Part shown: positions 1 to 11,300 of the stretch, in pieces
Layout: every line of letters starts with the position of its first letter
Position numbering within the stretch: the first letter of the stretch is position 1
Assembly (NCBI GenBank): GCA_039105265.1
Contig: JAPFFF010000009.1
Coordinates: 3,286,001-3,350,000 of the forward strand
Direction: 5' to 3'
DNA: 64,000 nt
Source of the DNA: Tritrichomonas musculus
Taxonomy: Eukaryota; Parabasalia; Tritrichomonadida; Tritrichomonadidae
Program-made: the position numbers and the translations under genes
Notes under the pieces: generated by a model
What the model was told of the DNA's origin: nothing
Seen by the model: only the letters and a program-made list of their open reading frames with translations
Databases searched by the model: none

Positions 1-1400
1 TATTCATCAGCTAAATATATCTTAATATTTCTGGATTCATTAGGGGTTGATGAAACATAACAGTACTCTACCTTTTCACAAGAATCTAATAAACCATGAA
101 TGAAATACCATTTCTTATCACTCTTGGGGTCAAATATTTTCCCAGTTGGTCTCATAGAAAATCTGTTTGCTATGATTGTTCCATCTAAAGTGATATCAAG
201 ATAGAATTCTTCAACTTTTGCAATATCTAATTCACTCCCTGTACCATTTGCTTTATAGCATCTTATGGCTTCAATATCATATCCATCTTTAGTTCCCCCA
301 TTGCTTGTTTGGTAGCCTAATCCATATTTGGAAAAATCTTCTATCTCACCGCTCTTTAGTTTTACAAAACAGTCTACTTTACACTTACCTCCATGAATCA
401 TGTAATGCAAGAGATTATCAACCGAGTAGTCATCTGGTTTTTTAATCAGTTTCATATTTCTTTCACTCCTCTTGACTTGTATGTAGGTTCCATCTTCTCC
501 ATGTTCATTCTCCTTATTTAATCCATTAACTAATCTACCATTGATATGGCCTTGTATATTATCTCCTACCCATTTTGTACCATCCCATGCTTAAAACCCA
601 TTTATTACCAAAGCAATATTCACTAAATTTAAATTCCAAGCCTTAGGTATATTGTAATTATCATCTATGTTCCATTGCAATAGCCAATACTTTTTATCAT
701 CTATTTGGACTTCACTAGTTAGAGTTGGTTTGTAAAGGTACAATACATCACTTTTATGTAGCTTCAATGCATTGTCTGCTTTGATGATGGAGCACTTTAT
801 TGCTTTATCTGTTTGGAGAGAATCTGTTAAATATTCATTCATAATACTCAGCTCACCATTCAACCATAAAGTATATGGATTAAATTCCAGACTACTATCA
901 AATGCTATGTTGATGTATTCAAATATGGTGCTGTTATTTATAGAACAGCCACAAGCAGAGCTTGAGCCAGCAGAGCTGCCATTAGCACTCTTTGTTATCA
1001 TGGGACAATAAACCTTTCCATCCTTGGCATAAATATAAAATTCCTTCACTAAATTTCCATTCGTGTCATATACTATATTCTTCCTCAAGACTATTTTGAA
1101 AATATTTGTTTGGGCTGTTATTTCTTTCACTTTATTCATGAAATCCTCTGGTATGTTAACAAATTTTAGAATATGATATTGGGTTGTTGATGACTCAAAT
1201 GACTCGTATTGTATATTATTATTTTTGATATTAAATTCTGGTATGCCATCTACTTCATTAAATAAATGGCCTGTCTGTACATATCCATCTAAATCACTTA
1301 GGGTTAACAATTGACTTGCTTTCCTAGTAGCATCTCCAACTTTAAATTGTATATCACCAATGAATTTTGTTGTAGTATCTTTCACTTGCTCTGAAGTCAT
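1..1400 (-). pseudogene. Fibre-like protein related to the large 1571-residue neighbour (partial)
   Basis: This leftward coding region runs off the window edge and looks broken, with about one break. Its sequence resembles the middle of the large protein at 1430-6145: both share a stretch around the motifs FKIVLRKNIVYDTNGNLVKE and FRIILRTNILYDTDGNLIKE, followed by a Lys-Asp-Gly-Lys segment and a later ALKLxKxDxLYLY segment. A Ser/Gly/Ala/Cys-rich linker interrupts it. It probably arose by duplication of a virion surface (fibre or spike) gene within the element; that role is inference. Its start codon at 1398-1400 lies in the TAAATG context common in these elements, with a seven-base T tract (minus strand) just upstream. 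Confidence 0.6.
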
Positions 1401-1429
1401 TTAATTCTCTAAAAAAATTATTCCCTAAT

Positions 1430-4400
1430 CTACTCTATATTTGCACACTTCTTCTCTAATGCAGCAATTCTATTTTCTAGTGATTCAATTATGGCATCCT
1501 TCTGTTGTAGCATCTCATCCACTTCACTCTTCTTGTAATATTCATCCATATTAATATTATTTATTGCTTCCATATTTTTTGCTAATATCATAATTGGAAA
1601 CTTCATGGAATCTCTCATCCTATTACAAATATCAATTGTAGCAGATAAAGATAGTACTGCTTTATCTGGGTTAAACCAATTGTCTTTAAATTTTGTTGGG
1701 TCATCTAATCTTTTATAATCAGTTTCACACCATTTAATTAATGAGCCTAATATTTGTTGGTCAGAAACTTTATTTGTTTTAGCTGCTAATGTTTGAACAT
1801 CTGGTGCATGAACAATTACTGAAACCCATGGTGGCAATTCAGCTCCAGGGAATTCTCTATCTATTGTTTGTACTAATTCATTTAATTGATTAAATATTTG
1901 ATCGCACATTTCTTCATTTCCATCCCACATATCTAAATCCATAACTAAATCTCTATACTGATTCCAATAGCTATTTAATAAATCTGGCTCAGCACCAATA
2001 CTACCAACAACTTGATTAATTTGTCCTGCATCAACATTTTGTATATTAGATGTATCAGCATCTGGGTATGTATTTTGTAATTGTTCATATGTTAAATCAG
2101 AAACATCATTACCATTATAAATGGTATGTACACCAAATTCAATCCCAACAGTAGATACAGCCAAACCAATTGCTCCCAAGACAGCCATTGGGGTAGAGAA
2201 TGCAAGCTTTATTGCACCGGCAACTTGAATGGCATTTACAGCTTGTTCTAAATATTGTGTTTTCAATATTTGAATAGCCATTTGTGTATTTAGTGTATTT
2301 ACTTCCTTTCTTATTTTTGATACATCATAATTCATTACATCATAATTATTTGAAACAACATTTAAATCACTTCTCATTGTTGTAATGTTATCAGCTGTAA
2401 TTATTTTTGATGAGGTAATATTAAAATCAGTATATAATGTTGAAGCTGCATCTGGCCTTGGTTTGATTTCATAAAATTGGTTTCTAATGATATATTGAAA
2501 TGGATTTGTTTCAGGGTTCCAACTTATTTCTTCTATGGGGTCAACTAAATCTTTTCTTAAATATAATTCTATATCTCTTGATTTAATTCTAGTGTCTTCC
2601 CATTTATAAGCAAGCTGTTCTATGCAATCTATCATTGGTTTTAAGTCAATGTAGGCCCTATCATTTTTAGTTGTCCTTCTAACTCCAGTGCTTTCAAATG
2701 TGAATGTGTTTGATATACTTGAACCCCTCAATGTTATTGTTAATGCTATTTTTTTAAGATTTAAGTAATTAAATTTCCCGCTTGATAAATTACCAAATGT
2801 GAAATAAGTATTTAACATATCATATCCTTCACAACTTGCTCCATTTAACTTTTTGTCAAATAGCCATTCAACATCATATAATTTTCCATCATCACTTTCT
2901 TCTCTATTTGTATACCATATTGTTGTTTCAATAGTGCTGTTTTCAATTAAGCCATATAATAAACCATTACTACTTTCAGGGATTACAGAGTGATGCGTTT
3001 CTGAGTCTTTAATTAAAATGAAGCAACCAATAGCACCATCAGAGTTTTGTTTGGAATTGACCTTTCTTAATTTAGATGATACCTTACCTCTAAGCAATCC
3101 TTGACAATTATTATCTGTCCATTCAGAACCATTCCATTTTAATGTCCACTCATTACCAAAACAGAATTCTTTAAAGCTAAATTCTAGGCCATTAGGGATA
3201 ACATAATCAGTGGGTATTTTATAGATGATTTTGTAGAATTCCTTTTCTACTTTATTTGTATCTGGTGCCTCTATTTCTAAACTTTCTTCAGTAATAATAT
3301 TTGGTAAATAAAGGTATAGGTTATCATTTTTGTATAATTTTAGTGCATTCTCAGCTTCAATAATATCACATCTTATTGTTGGTTCAACAGCTACCAAAGA
3401 ATCTTGTGATAATAAATATTGTATACTTATTTCTCCCTTATGATAAAGTTCATAAGGATTAACAGCTGATGTCTTATCAAATGCAATATAAAAACTAGTT
3501 TTCATTGATGGCTCATCTAAATCTTCATCTCCAATGCTCATTACAGAATAAAAGTTAGTGTCTGGGTTTCTTGATATCACAGGATTATATTGCTTTCCAT
3601 CTTTAACATTTATGAAGAATTCTTTAATTAGATTTCCATCTGTGTCATACAAAATATTTGTTCTCAATATTATTCTAAACATTTTTGTTGTATCAGTTAT
3701 TTTTGTTATGGCACTCTTTATTTCATCTGATATTTTAATTAGTAGGACATTATAATACTTATCATGCAATCTCATTGTACTGGTAGATAAATCTTTGCTC
3801 TTAACATTATAAACAGGATATCCAGGTTCATGAGAGAAATCAGTAGTCACAATCCCTCCACTTGGTACAGAATCACAAAGTATTTTACCATTCACTTCTA
3901 AATCACCTTTGATAACATATTTACCAAGAACTGGTTTTGTTTCATCTAATGTAGGAGTATCATCACAGATATCAACGCCATAGCATTTTAATACTTCTTC
4001 AAATGAACTTGCATTATTTACAAAATCTGGTAAAGCAATTGATGTTCCAGTAGATTTATCGTTTGATAAAAGAGCGAGGGGTGAAGGAGGATTATTTTCA
4101 TTCTCTAGAATTGGCTTCCATACCCATTGTTTTCTTTCTTCATTCCACTCTATTTTTCCAAAGAGATGTAATAATGAATTTCGGATTTCAACTATGTCTA
4201 TCATTTCGCTTGTATGTATTGTACGCCATCCATCAACTCCATCAAAATGTTGCGTCATTATCACCCATTCTTCATGCTCAATATCCCATATGAAATTATC
4301 TGGTGGGTTTAAAATGGAATCAGTTCTCCAATTATCTAGGAATTCATGGTCATGTTCTTGCCATTGTGTATCCATAATATTCCACGCAAAAGATGGACCA

Positions 4401-6145
4401 AAAACTTCTTGATTATCACGAATCCTGTTTGGAATATAAATTGATTCATTCTCTGTATAATAATCATAATATGAGTACCATTCCCACTCTTGATATCTAT
4501 CACTCCATCGTAAAAAACCATCTTCATCATTCTCATAAATCTTCAGAAGATTATATGTAATGTATTCACTATCCATTTCATGCCTCCATGTTGGTGATAT
4601 ATTATCATGGACATTATCAATCATGACCCATTCTCCATGTACCAAATCCCAAATATAATTTATTGGAACACTAGCTTGTCTATCTTCTCTCCATCCTTCA
4701 GGTCTGTCAAACTCATCTATTATTTCTTCCCATTCTTTCCATAATACATTCCACACATAATCATCACCATGATGTTTTCCACGGTCCGAACTTTTATCTT
4801 GTACATCAACTTTTTGTTTCTCTTCATTTTGTTCAAGGACTTGTTTCGCTATTTCTGGAATTGCATCTCGATATAAAATCGTTTGAGTAAATACATCTTG
4901 AGTGGACTCAACTGCTCTGTCTACGAAGAGTCGATTTTGATTATTTTGTAAATCTCGGATATGGTTTTCCATATGTTGTCTCATATCATTGTTCATTTGT
5001 AATGCGAGATTTATATCAGCTTGGTTCATTCCTCCTCCTCCCCCTTGATTACAATTACAAGATTTAATTTTGCTGACGTTATTAGCTAATTTGTTAAAAT
5101 TGGTAATAATGTATCCTAGAATATAAAAGACATCATTTGCATATTCACCAAGAGTCATGGTATTTGGTCCATCAGGTCTGTTAATTGTAATATTTATTGC
5201 ATTGGGGTTATTTATGATTTTGAAGTAATGTGTAATATTTTTCATTGTTGTCTGAAATAAATATGCACCTAAAAGTGATAACATAAAAAGTTTAATATTG
5301 GACATGTTATCCTTTTGATTTTGGGTATAAGTATCGAAAAATTCACCAGGGCTCTCAACTTCTATTACATGGTCTGCTTTAACTTCTTCTGTACTATTTT
5401 TGTATTTATATCCTATTGTTTGAAGAGTATTGTTTTCAGGATTGTAATGATATTGCTTTGTTCCATTTATTATCTTTGTTAAGTTTGTCTCGTTAAATAC
5501 ATCATATAATATCCTTTTTATGGATTGATTCTTTTTTTCATTCTTCATAATATTCATCAACATATCAGCTAAATTATGATATGCCTTGTATTGGAGGAAA
5601 GGTTCAGTTGGAGAAGGCTCTGGTGGTGCAGTAGGAGTTTTAACATATTTTACAACTTCACTTTGCCCTTTATCTTCATCCAATACTACTTGTTCATATC
5701 CGTCAGCTGCACACATCAATTCGTTGTACATATCATGGACAGCTTCACAGGTTTTTGATTCCGCTTCTATAATGTCATTGAATGTATTAACACATAATTC
5801 ATCTTTGATAAGCTCTCTGTTGGACTCTACTTGTTCTGATTTCACTTCCATCAATATATTTTCTGGCGCTCTATATTCAAGTATTTGTGTAGATTTTTCA
5901 GTTATTGGAACGTCGCCGAATCCTTCAAGACTGCCTCCATTTTCAATGTAATCATTTACCACTCTTGCATCAACTTCAGCTTTATTGTATAGACAATTAA
6001 ATTTTGGGTATTCATTTGGTTTATCATCTTGTGTGATATTTATTTGTTCATTTCCATCTTCATCTTCTCCTGCACATATTTCAAAACCATTTGCTTTAAG
6101 TTTAGATGCCACCTTGCTCTTTGCAGAATATAGTGTCAAAGACAT
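1430..6145 (-). CDS. Very large fibre/spike-like Polinton protein, 1571 aa
   Basis: No known family is recognised with certainty. Visible parts are: an acidic N-terminal third; a penta-Gly linker near residue 365; a Trp-rich block at roughly 460-680 in which units of about 50 residues with WDxxxxEW and GWR signatures recur four or five times; a middle beta-rich part (about 790-1020) shared with the protein at 1-1400; a hydrophobic Ala/Gly/Val segment near 1305-1345; and a C-terminal coiled coil (about 1535-1571). Multi-domain length, repeats and terminal coiled coil suggest a trimeric fibre or other virion surface protein, which is inference. It diverges from the gene at 6165 across a 19-bp gap. 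Element B has no counterpart inside the window. Confidence 0.75.
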   Translation of the reverse strand: MSLTLYSAKSKVASKLKANGFEICAGEDEDGNEQINITQDDKPNEYPKFNCLYNKAEVDARVVNDYIENGGSLEGFGDVPITEKSTQILEYRAPENILMEVKSEQVESNRELIKDELCVNTFNDIIEAESKTCEAVHDMYNELMCAADGYEQVVLDEDKGQSEVVKYVKTPTAPPEPSPTEPFLQYKAYHNLADMLMNIMKNEKKNQSIKRILYDVFNETNLTKIINGTKQYHYNPENNTLQTIGYKYKNSTEEVKADHVIEVESPGEFFDTYTQNQKDNMSNIKLFMLSLLGAYLFQTTMKNITHYFKIINNPNAINITINRPDGPNTMTLGEYANDVFYILGYIITNFNKLANNVSKIKSCNCNQGGGGGMNQADINLALQMNNDMRQHMENHIRDLQNNQNRLFVDRAVESTQDVFTQTILYRDAIPEIAKQVLEQNEEKQKVDVQDKSSDRGKHHGDDYVWNVLWKEWEEIIDEFDRPEGWREDRQASVPINYIWDLVHGEWVMIDNVHDNISPTWRHEMDSEYITYNLLKIYENDEDGFLRWSDRYQEWEWYSYYDYYTENESIYIPNRIRDNQEVFGPSFAWNIMDTQWQEHDHEFLDNWRTDSILNPPDNFIWDIEHEEWVIMTQHFDGVDGWRTIHTSEMIDIVEIRNSLLHLFGKIEWNEERKQWVWKPILENENNPPSPLALLSNDKSTGTSIALPDFVNNASSFEEVLKCYGVDICDDTPTLDETKPVLGKYVIKGDLEVNGKILCDSVPSGGIVTTDFSHEPGYPVYNVKSKDLSTSTMRLHDKYYNVLLIKISDEIKSAITKITDTTKMFRIILRTNILYDTDGNLIKEFFINVKDGKQYNPVISRNPDTNFYSVMSIGDEDLDEPSMKTSFYIAFDKTSAVNPYELYHKGEISIQYLLSQDSLVAVEPTIRCDIIEAENALKLYKNDNLYLYLPNIITEESLEIEAPDTNKVEKEFYKIIYKIPTDYVIPNGLEFSFKEFCFGNEWTLKWNGSEWTDNNCQGLLRGKVSSKLRKVNSKQNSDGAIGCFILIKDSETHHSVIPESSNGLLYGLIENSTIETTIWYTNREESDDGKLYDVEWLFDKKLNGASCEGYDMLNTYFTFGNLSSGKFNYLNLKKIALTITLRGSSISNTFTFESTGVRRTTKNDRAYIDLKPMIDCIEQLAYKWEDTRIKSRDIELYLRKDLVDPIEEISWNPETNPFQYIIRNQFYEIKPRPDAASTLYTDFNITSSKIITADNITTMRSDLNVVSNNYDVMNYDVSKIRKEVNTLNTQMAIQILKTQYLEQAVNAIQVAGAIKLAFSTPMAVLGAIGLAVSTVGIEFGVHTIYNGNDVSDLTYEQLQNTYPDADTSNIQNVDAGQINQVVGSIGAEPDLLNSYWNQYRDLVMDLDMWDGNEEMCDQIFNQLNELVQTIDREFPGAELPPWVSVIVHAPDVQTLAAKTNKVSDQQILGSLIKWCETDYKRLDDPTKFKDNWFNPDKAVLSLSATIDICNRMRDSMKFPIMILAKNMEAINNINMDEYYKKSEVDEMLQQKDAIIESLENRIAALEKKCANIE

Positions 6146-6164
6146 TTTAATCTGAAATTAAATA

Positions 6165-6947
6165 ATGTTGTATTCAGTTCAGAGTCAACCAGAAAATTAC
6201 AATACTGTGAGAATGAATATTGATATACCGTGGAAATGTCCTTACGTGAAGTATTATGTTTCATCAATCAATACCAAGGCCAACATACTATTAACTACTG
6301 AAGATGATTATTTAATATTCCAGACATCTAATGGGGAGATTAGAATTGATTTCAAGGATATGTATGCCTACTCTTTTAACAATTTGGTAAACTATTTGAA
6401 CACTAACCAAAAAGTAAATAGTGTGAGCCAACAAATAATTACCTTCAAGAATATTAACAACAGGACAATATCACTGAAGGCAACCAATTATATAGCATTT
6501 AAAGAAGGAAGTCATAGAGCGAAATTAATTTGTGGTCTATTTAATTGCAAGGAATTTGAAGTTGATGCTAATGAAGAAAAAAATGTACCAGATTTGCCAA
6601 TTCTAGATTTTGCTAATAAATTATATTTGGTATCATTACAGGGAGTTGCAACATATTCATCAATTGGAAACCAAGAATATACACCATCAATTATTGCAAA
6701 TATAGATACAATGATAATGGACCAGGAGGCATTAATAGTGAATTATGATTTAACTAAACCAATCAAAGTTAAAGTCAACACCGATTCACTAAAGTTATTA
6801 GAGATGAGATTAGTTGATTTTATGTTCCAGCCAGTAATCTTGAAATCGCCATTGTTCATCACATTAAAGATAAAGCCAGCCAAGAGCCGACATATGAAGC
6901 TTACAAAAAGCGCGGTTCTTGCATGCAATGACATCATGACAAAATAA
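6165..6947 (+). CDS. Polinton protein of 260 aa, probably beta-rich, possibly virion-associated
   Basis: The protein is not recognised with confidence. It has alternating hydrophobic/polar residues typical of beta-sheet proteins and ends in a stretch (LEMRLVDF, then PLFITLKIK) that resembles the C-terminal strand pattern of Polinton penton-like proteins. A separate gene at 20464-21780 is a better penton candidate, so this could be a second jelly-roll or spike-base protein. It starts 19 bp from the divergent large fibre-like gene, and the two probably share a bidirectional promoter. No counterpart is visible in element B within the window. Confidence 0.6.
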   Translation: MLYSVQSQPENYNTVRMNIDIPWKCPYVKYYVSSINTKANILLTTEDDYLIFQTSNGEIRIDFKDMYAYSFNNLVNYLNTNQKVNSVSQQIITFKNINNRTISLKATNYIAFKEGSHRAKLICGLFNCKEFEVDANEEKNVPDLPILDFANKLYLVSLQGVATYSSIGNQEYTPSIIANIDTMIMDQEALIVNYDLTKPIKVKVNTDSLKLLEMRLVDFMFQPVILKSPLFITLKIKPAKSRHMKLTKSAVLACNDIMTK

Positions 6948-7836
6948 ATAATGATAAGAAATATATAGTTTAATATGGGAATAGTATTTTTTTCCTTTGA
7001 GTAGTAATCTTTGAATTTGAGCCCTCCCGCAGGGAGCCGACCCGGCCAAATATCCTCTCAAAAAGTTCCATCCACCAAATGCTTTGAAATCCTTTATTTT
7101 GTTCATTTTTGTGGCACGTCAGGTATATTTGTGGTGCGTCAAGTATATTGTTTTGTAGTATTTATAACTAAATATCTATTGAATATTTTTGAATGGTTTA
7201 TGAGAAGAAAATTTTCAGGAATGAATAACGAATTTATATATTCAATTGCATTCAAAAAGCTTTATCAGAAATTGAGATAATCACATAATAATAAACAAAT
7301 TTTCAAAATTTAATCTTTGTGAACCAAAAAGTATGTATTTGTGAACCAATAAGATATCTTTGTGAACCAAAAAGTATGTATTTGTGAACCAATAAGTATA
7401 CCTTGTGAACCACTAAGATATACCTTGTGAACCAATAAGATATCTTTGTAAACCACTAAGATATACTTTGTGTATCACTAGGATATTATAAATGAAAATT
7501 TTACTTCATATCATTATTTTCAATTCAAAGAATTTATTTATGACCAATTTTTTGTGAACCAATTTTTGTGATGGAAACTTTTCAATAGAAATTATGATTA
7601 GTTGAAATTTAAAAATTTTTAAATCAAAAAAATTTATATAGAGGTTGAACAAGAATGGTCATAAGAATGGTCATAAAAATGGTCCATCTAATTTTTAATC
7701 AAAAACACCCCAAATTTAACTGTTTTTCAAATGAAATCAATAAATATTATCAAAAAAATTACAATTTATCAAAATTTCTAACCAAAATATCTCAAAACAA
7801 ATTTGGTCCATAGACCAATTTTTTGGTCCACTAATT
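6948..7836. other. Repeat-bearing intergenic region of element A
   Basis: This stretch holds no convincing gene. It contains a GC-rich hairpin (CTCCC-gca-GGGAG, 7024-7036), two copies of a 22-bp unit with the core CGTCA (about 7108-7152), the tandem array at 7316-7489, and a small hairpin TTGGTC-cata-GACCAA near 7803-7818 just past the 3' end of the GIY-YIG gene, a possible terminator. Confidence 0.6.
7316..7489. repeat. Tandem array, eight degenerate 21-22 bp units
   Basis: Units begin TTTGTGAACCA and continue with A/T-rich variants such as ATAAGATATC or AAAAGTATGTA. About eight copies follow head to tail, and the last two are the most degenerate. Non-coding, between a rightward and a leftward gene. 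Confidence 0.85.
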
Positions 7837-8163
7837 TCACTTCACAACTCTAGGGCATTGGTATGAAATATATGTTCTAATTATATAAATCATTTCGTTA
7901 ACATTACCAACAAAATATTCATTACCAATCCATGTTTTTCCATCACGAGTTGTTGCTCTCTCATAATTCTCTTCGAATATAGTTATTAATTCTTTTTCAA
8001 CTTTTACCGAATCACTAACCGCTTCCACTAAATACACTTCACTATCTTTAGGATATTGTCCCATTCTTGTTGCAATTTTATTTGTTCTACCAATTTTATA
8101 TACAGGTTGATTAGTGTAAGCAAATTCTCTCTCACGAATCAAATAAATATACTCTACAGACAT
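7837..8163 (-). CDS. T5orf172/MUG113-type GIY-YIG-fold protein
   Basis: A protein of about 108 aa beginning MSVEYIYLIRE. The N-terminal YIYLIRE, then VYKIGRTN, then RMGQYPKDSEVYL and a Lys-Glu-Leu segment near the middle fit the T5orf172/MUG113 branch of the GIY-YIG nuclease fold, where YIYL and KIGRT are the hallmark strands. Such proteins bind or cut DNA and are frequent in large DNA viruses and mobile elements. The inner methionine at 8163 is preferred over one nine codons upstream because the domain begins right after it. It lies divergent to the polymerase gene. Confidence 0.75.
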   Translation of the reverse strand: MSVEYIYLIREREFAYTNQPVYKIGRTNKIATRMGQYPKDSEVYLVEAVSDSVKVEKELITIFEENYERATTRDGKTWIGNEYFVGNVNEMIYIIRTYISYQCPRVVK

Positions 8164-8265
8164 TTTGAGAAAATATAAATGTACTTTCAAAAAAATTATA
8201 TGGGCAGGTGTTTCTATATTTTTATATTCTACATTTTTATTTTTTTTCTGTTCAGCTATAATTTT

Positions 8266-8273
8266 TATAGCGT
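8266..8273 (+). promoter_or_regulatory. Candidate promoter motif TATAGCGT upstream of polymerase
   Basis: TATAGCGT lies 42 bases before the polymerase ATG and is followed by ATAATTTTTTT. The same motif and the following T tract occur 44 bases before the HNH gene at 11556. Promoter function is inferred from this shared position and sequence. Confidence 0.4.
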
Positions 8274-8307
8274 GATAATTTTTTTAGCTTTTTTAATTTT
8301 ATGTTAA

Positions 8308-11300
8308 ATGAGCTATCTTTTTGACATCTCAGTTGACCTCTATTCTACTGCAAAAACTGAAGCCAGAAAAGAATACAAAGAAAGAATCAAAAATATTAAA
8401 GAGAAACCAAAATTTAAAAAACAGATGAAGGAATTTATGCAAAAGGCAAATAAAGAAATATCATTTGAAATAGACATTGGAGATAATGAAGATAAAAGAT
8501 TAGCATTCACTGAAATGTTAAGGCAATTACACAAGAAGAATAAAAAGAATGTAGTGGTAAAAAGTGAATCATTAGATGGTGAAGATTATAAATGGTTTAC
8601 TCTATCTAAAGCACAAAAGATAGATACAACTATAGGACACATATCGGGCACAATAGATTTAAATGATGACTGTTCTGATAATAATCCATGGGTTGGTAAT
8701 GTATTCATTCCAGCAAAATATCAATTACTATTCCTTAAAAACAAAAGGAAAGGGAAACAAACAACATTCACAATAGATAAGCAAGACAACAAAGGGAAAT
8801 TATATGAAGAAGAAATAGAAATAGATGAGGAATACAGAGAAAGTCCAGATGGTGGATTCTTTCCATATATTAACTTATCTGATATAGACTTAACTAAATA
8901 CCAAATATTCAAATCAGTGGAAAAAAATAACTACCAAGATAACTGTTTGGTTTATGCATGTATCCAATCAGGAGTGTTCACAAATGAAGAAATCAATCAG
9001 CTAAGATTCATGGTTAAAACAAGAATGGTACCAAATAATTTAATCTGTGATATAGCTAAACATTTTAAGTGCCATTTCATTGTAAGACGGATAGATGAAG
9101 ATTTTGATACGAGGCATCAACAGCAAATAAAAATAGATACAAGGAAAAGAAAATGGGCTAAAGATTTTAACAGAACCGTCGACTTGTTATTATTCAAGAA
9201 CCATTACATGATTAACAAACCAGTAGGAAATACAAAATTGATTACCATTCTACGAAAGCTATTTAAAGATAATATGTTTAGAGAAATAAAAGCGTGTGAA
9301 ATGAATATACTGGCAACAAATGAATACAATAGCCATTTAACAGATTATATGGATTTATCATATGACCCATCTCTTTGTTGTCAAAAGATAGATTCCACAG
9401 AACTGAAGAAAGAAAGAGAGTGGTCAAAGATATACTATTCAGATTTTGAAACTGATACAACATTATCACCACATAAACCATATCTTAACATTACTGTGTT
9501 TAGAACAGGGAAACTAATTCATAAACTTATTTTTGAGGGAGACCAAATTGCAGATAGATTGTTGAAATCACTTGATAATAATTCACTTACATACTTCCAT
9601 AATTTAAAATATGATGCATGCTTCTTTATAAATACTCCTGGATGGGATGTACAGATAACAGAAAGGAGTGGAACCATTTTACAGATAGTAATGACAAAAT
9701 ATAAAGAAATAGAAGGCACTGACAAGAAAACAAAGAAGACCAGAAAGATGACAATAATAGAGAAGAGATTAACATTCCGCAATAGTTATTCCATTATTCC
9801 TGCCGCATTAGCATCTTTCGCAAAGATGTTTCAGCTACCTGTTCACAAAGAAGTGATGGCATATAAACTGTACACAGAAAGAAATATAAAAAGAAAGAAT
9901 GTATCAGCTCTTGAATTCCAACTACAATATTACTTGGAGAATAAAGATAAGAAAACACTAACGCAAATAAAACAAGATTGGAAACAACTAATTGATAATG
10001 CACAATCTTGTGGAGCATACAGTGATTTAAATATTGACATTATGAAGTATGCTATATATTACTGTAAACTAGATTGTATAGTATTGATGAAGGGTGTTGA
10101 AAAATTTAATAGAGACTTGATAGAGGTATTTAAACAAACAAAGACAGATATGTTAGATGTACATAATTTCATTTCCATATCTTCCATTGGTTATTATTAT
10201 GCATACAGATTTGGATGCTTTGATGATTGCTACCAGTTAAGTGGCAAGCCACAGAATTTTATCCAACGTTGCGTTAGTGGTGGAAGGACAATGACAGCTA
10301 ACAATGAGAAACAATATGTTGAAGAGAGATTACAAGATTTTGATGCTGTATCTTTATATCCATCAGCAATGAGTATTATGTCTGGCGTGCCAAAAGGAAT
10401 CCCAAAAGTAATTCCTCCTGATATATTAACAGAGGAGTTATTAAATTTTGACCAGTTCTTTGCAGAAATAAATATTAAGAAAATAAAATGCAAATCATCC
10501 AGTCCATATAAATTTGGACAGGTATTTAGTAGAAAAGGACCTTCGGTCCCGGGCTCAAAGAGCCTTGAACAGGGCTCAAAAATATTTACCAACAATCCAA
10601 TAGACCATTATTATATTGATAAAAGGGCTTTCATGGATTTGATGGAGTTTTATGATTTTGATTATGAGTTCATTCGAGGGTATTATTTTGATGAAGGATT
10701 TAATAACAAAATCAACATATTCATCGAGAAATTATTTAATCTCAGGAGGAAATATCAAGATGCTAATAATCCATTGCAACAAACTATTAAATTACTCTTG
10801 AATTCCATCTATGGTAAATCTATATTAAAAGCAACTACGACAGAAACAAAATGTATTCCAAAAAATAAAGCCATCAAATATATTTGGAAGAATTATAATT
10901 ACATCACGGAGATAATAGAGAATAAGTCAATTGATAATGTGTATGTTAAAAAAGTAAAGCCCATAAATAATCATTTCAATCTACCACATTTTGGTGCAAG
11001 TGTTTTGTCATGGAGTAAGCATTTGATGAATAGGGTAATAAGTTCAGCAGAGCAGAATGGAATAGATATTTATTATACAGACACTGATTCCATTCATGTT
11101 AAAGAAATAGATGTACCAAGGATTGCTGAGGTGTTTAAGAAAAAATATGGAAGAGAATTGATTGGTAAAAAGATGACACAGTTCCATTGCGATTTTGATT
11201 CATTTAATGGTGCTGTTGGCGGTGTACATTCTAGAAAATTAATTGCACTAGGAAAGAAGAGCTATCTGGATATATTAGTTGATGAAAAAGGGAATGAAGG

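Noticed and set aside
5586-5951. 121-codon rightward frame opposite the large fibre-like gene
   Set aside because: It lies wholly antisense to a well-supported coding region and has Ser/Thr-rich shadow composition.
7011-7280. Open frame of 89 codons rightward in the element A repeat region
   Set aside because: Composition is unlike the other proteins, it spans a GC hairpin and direct repeats, and there is no homologue in element B.
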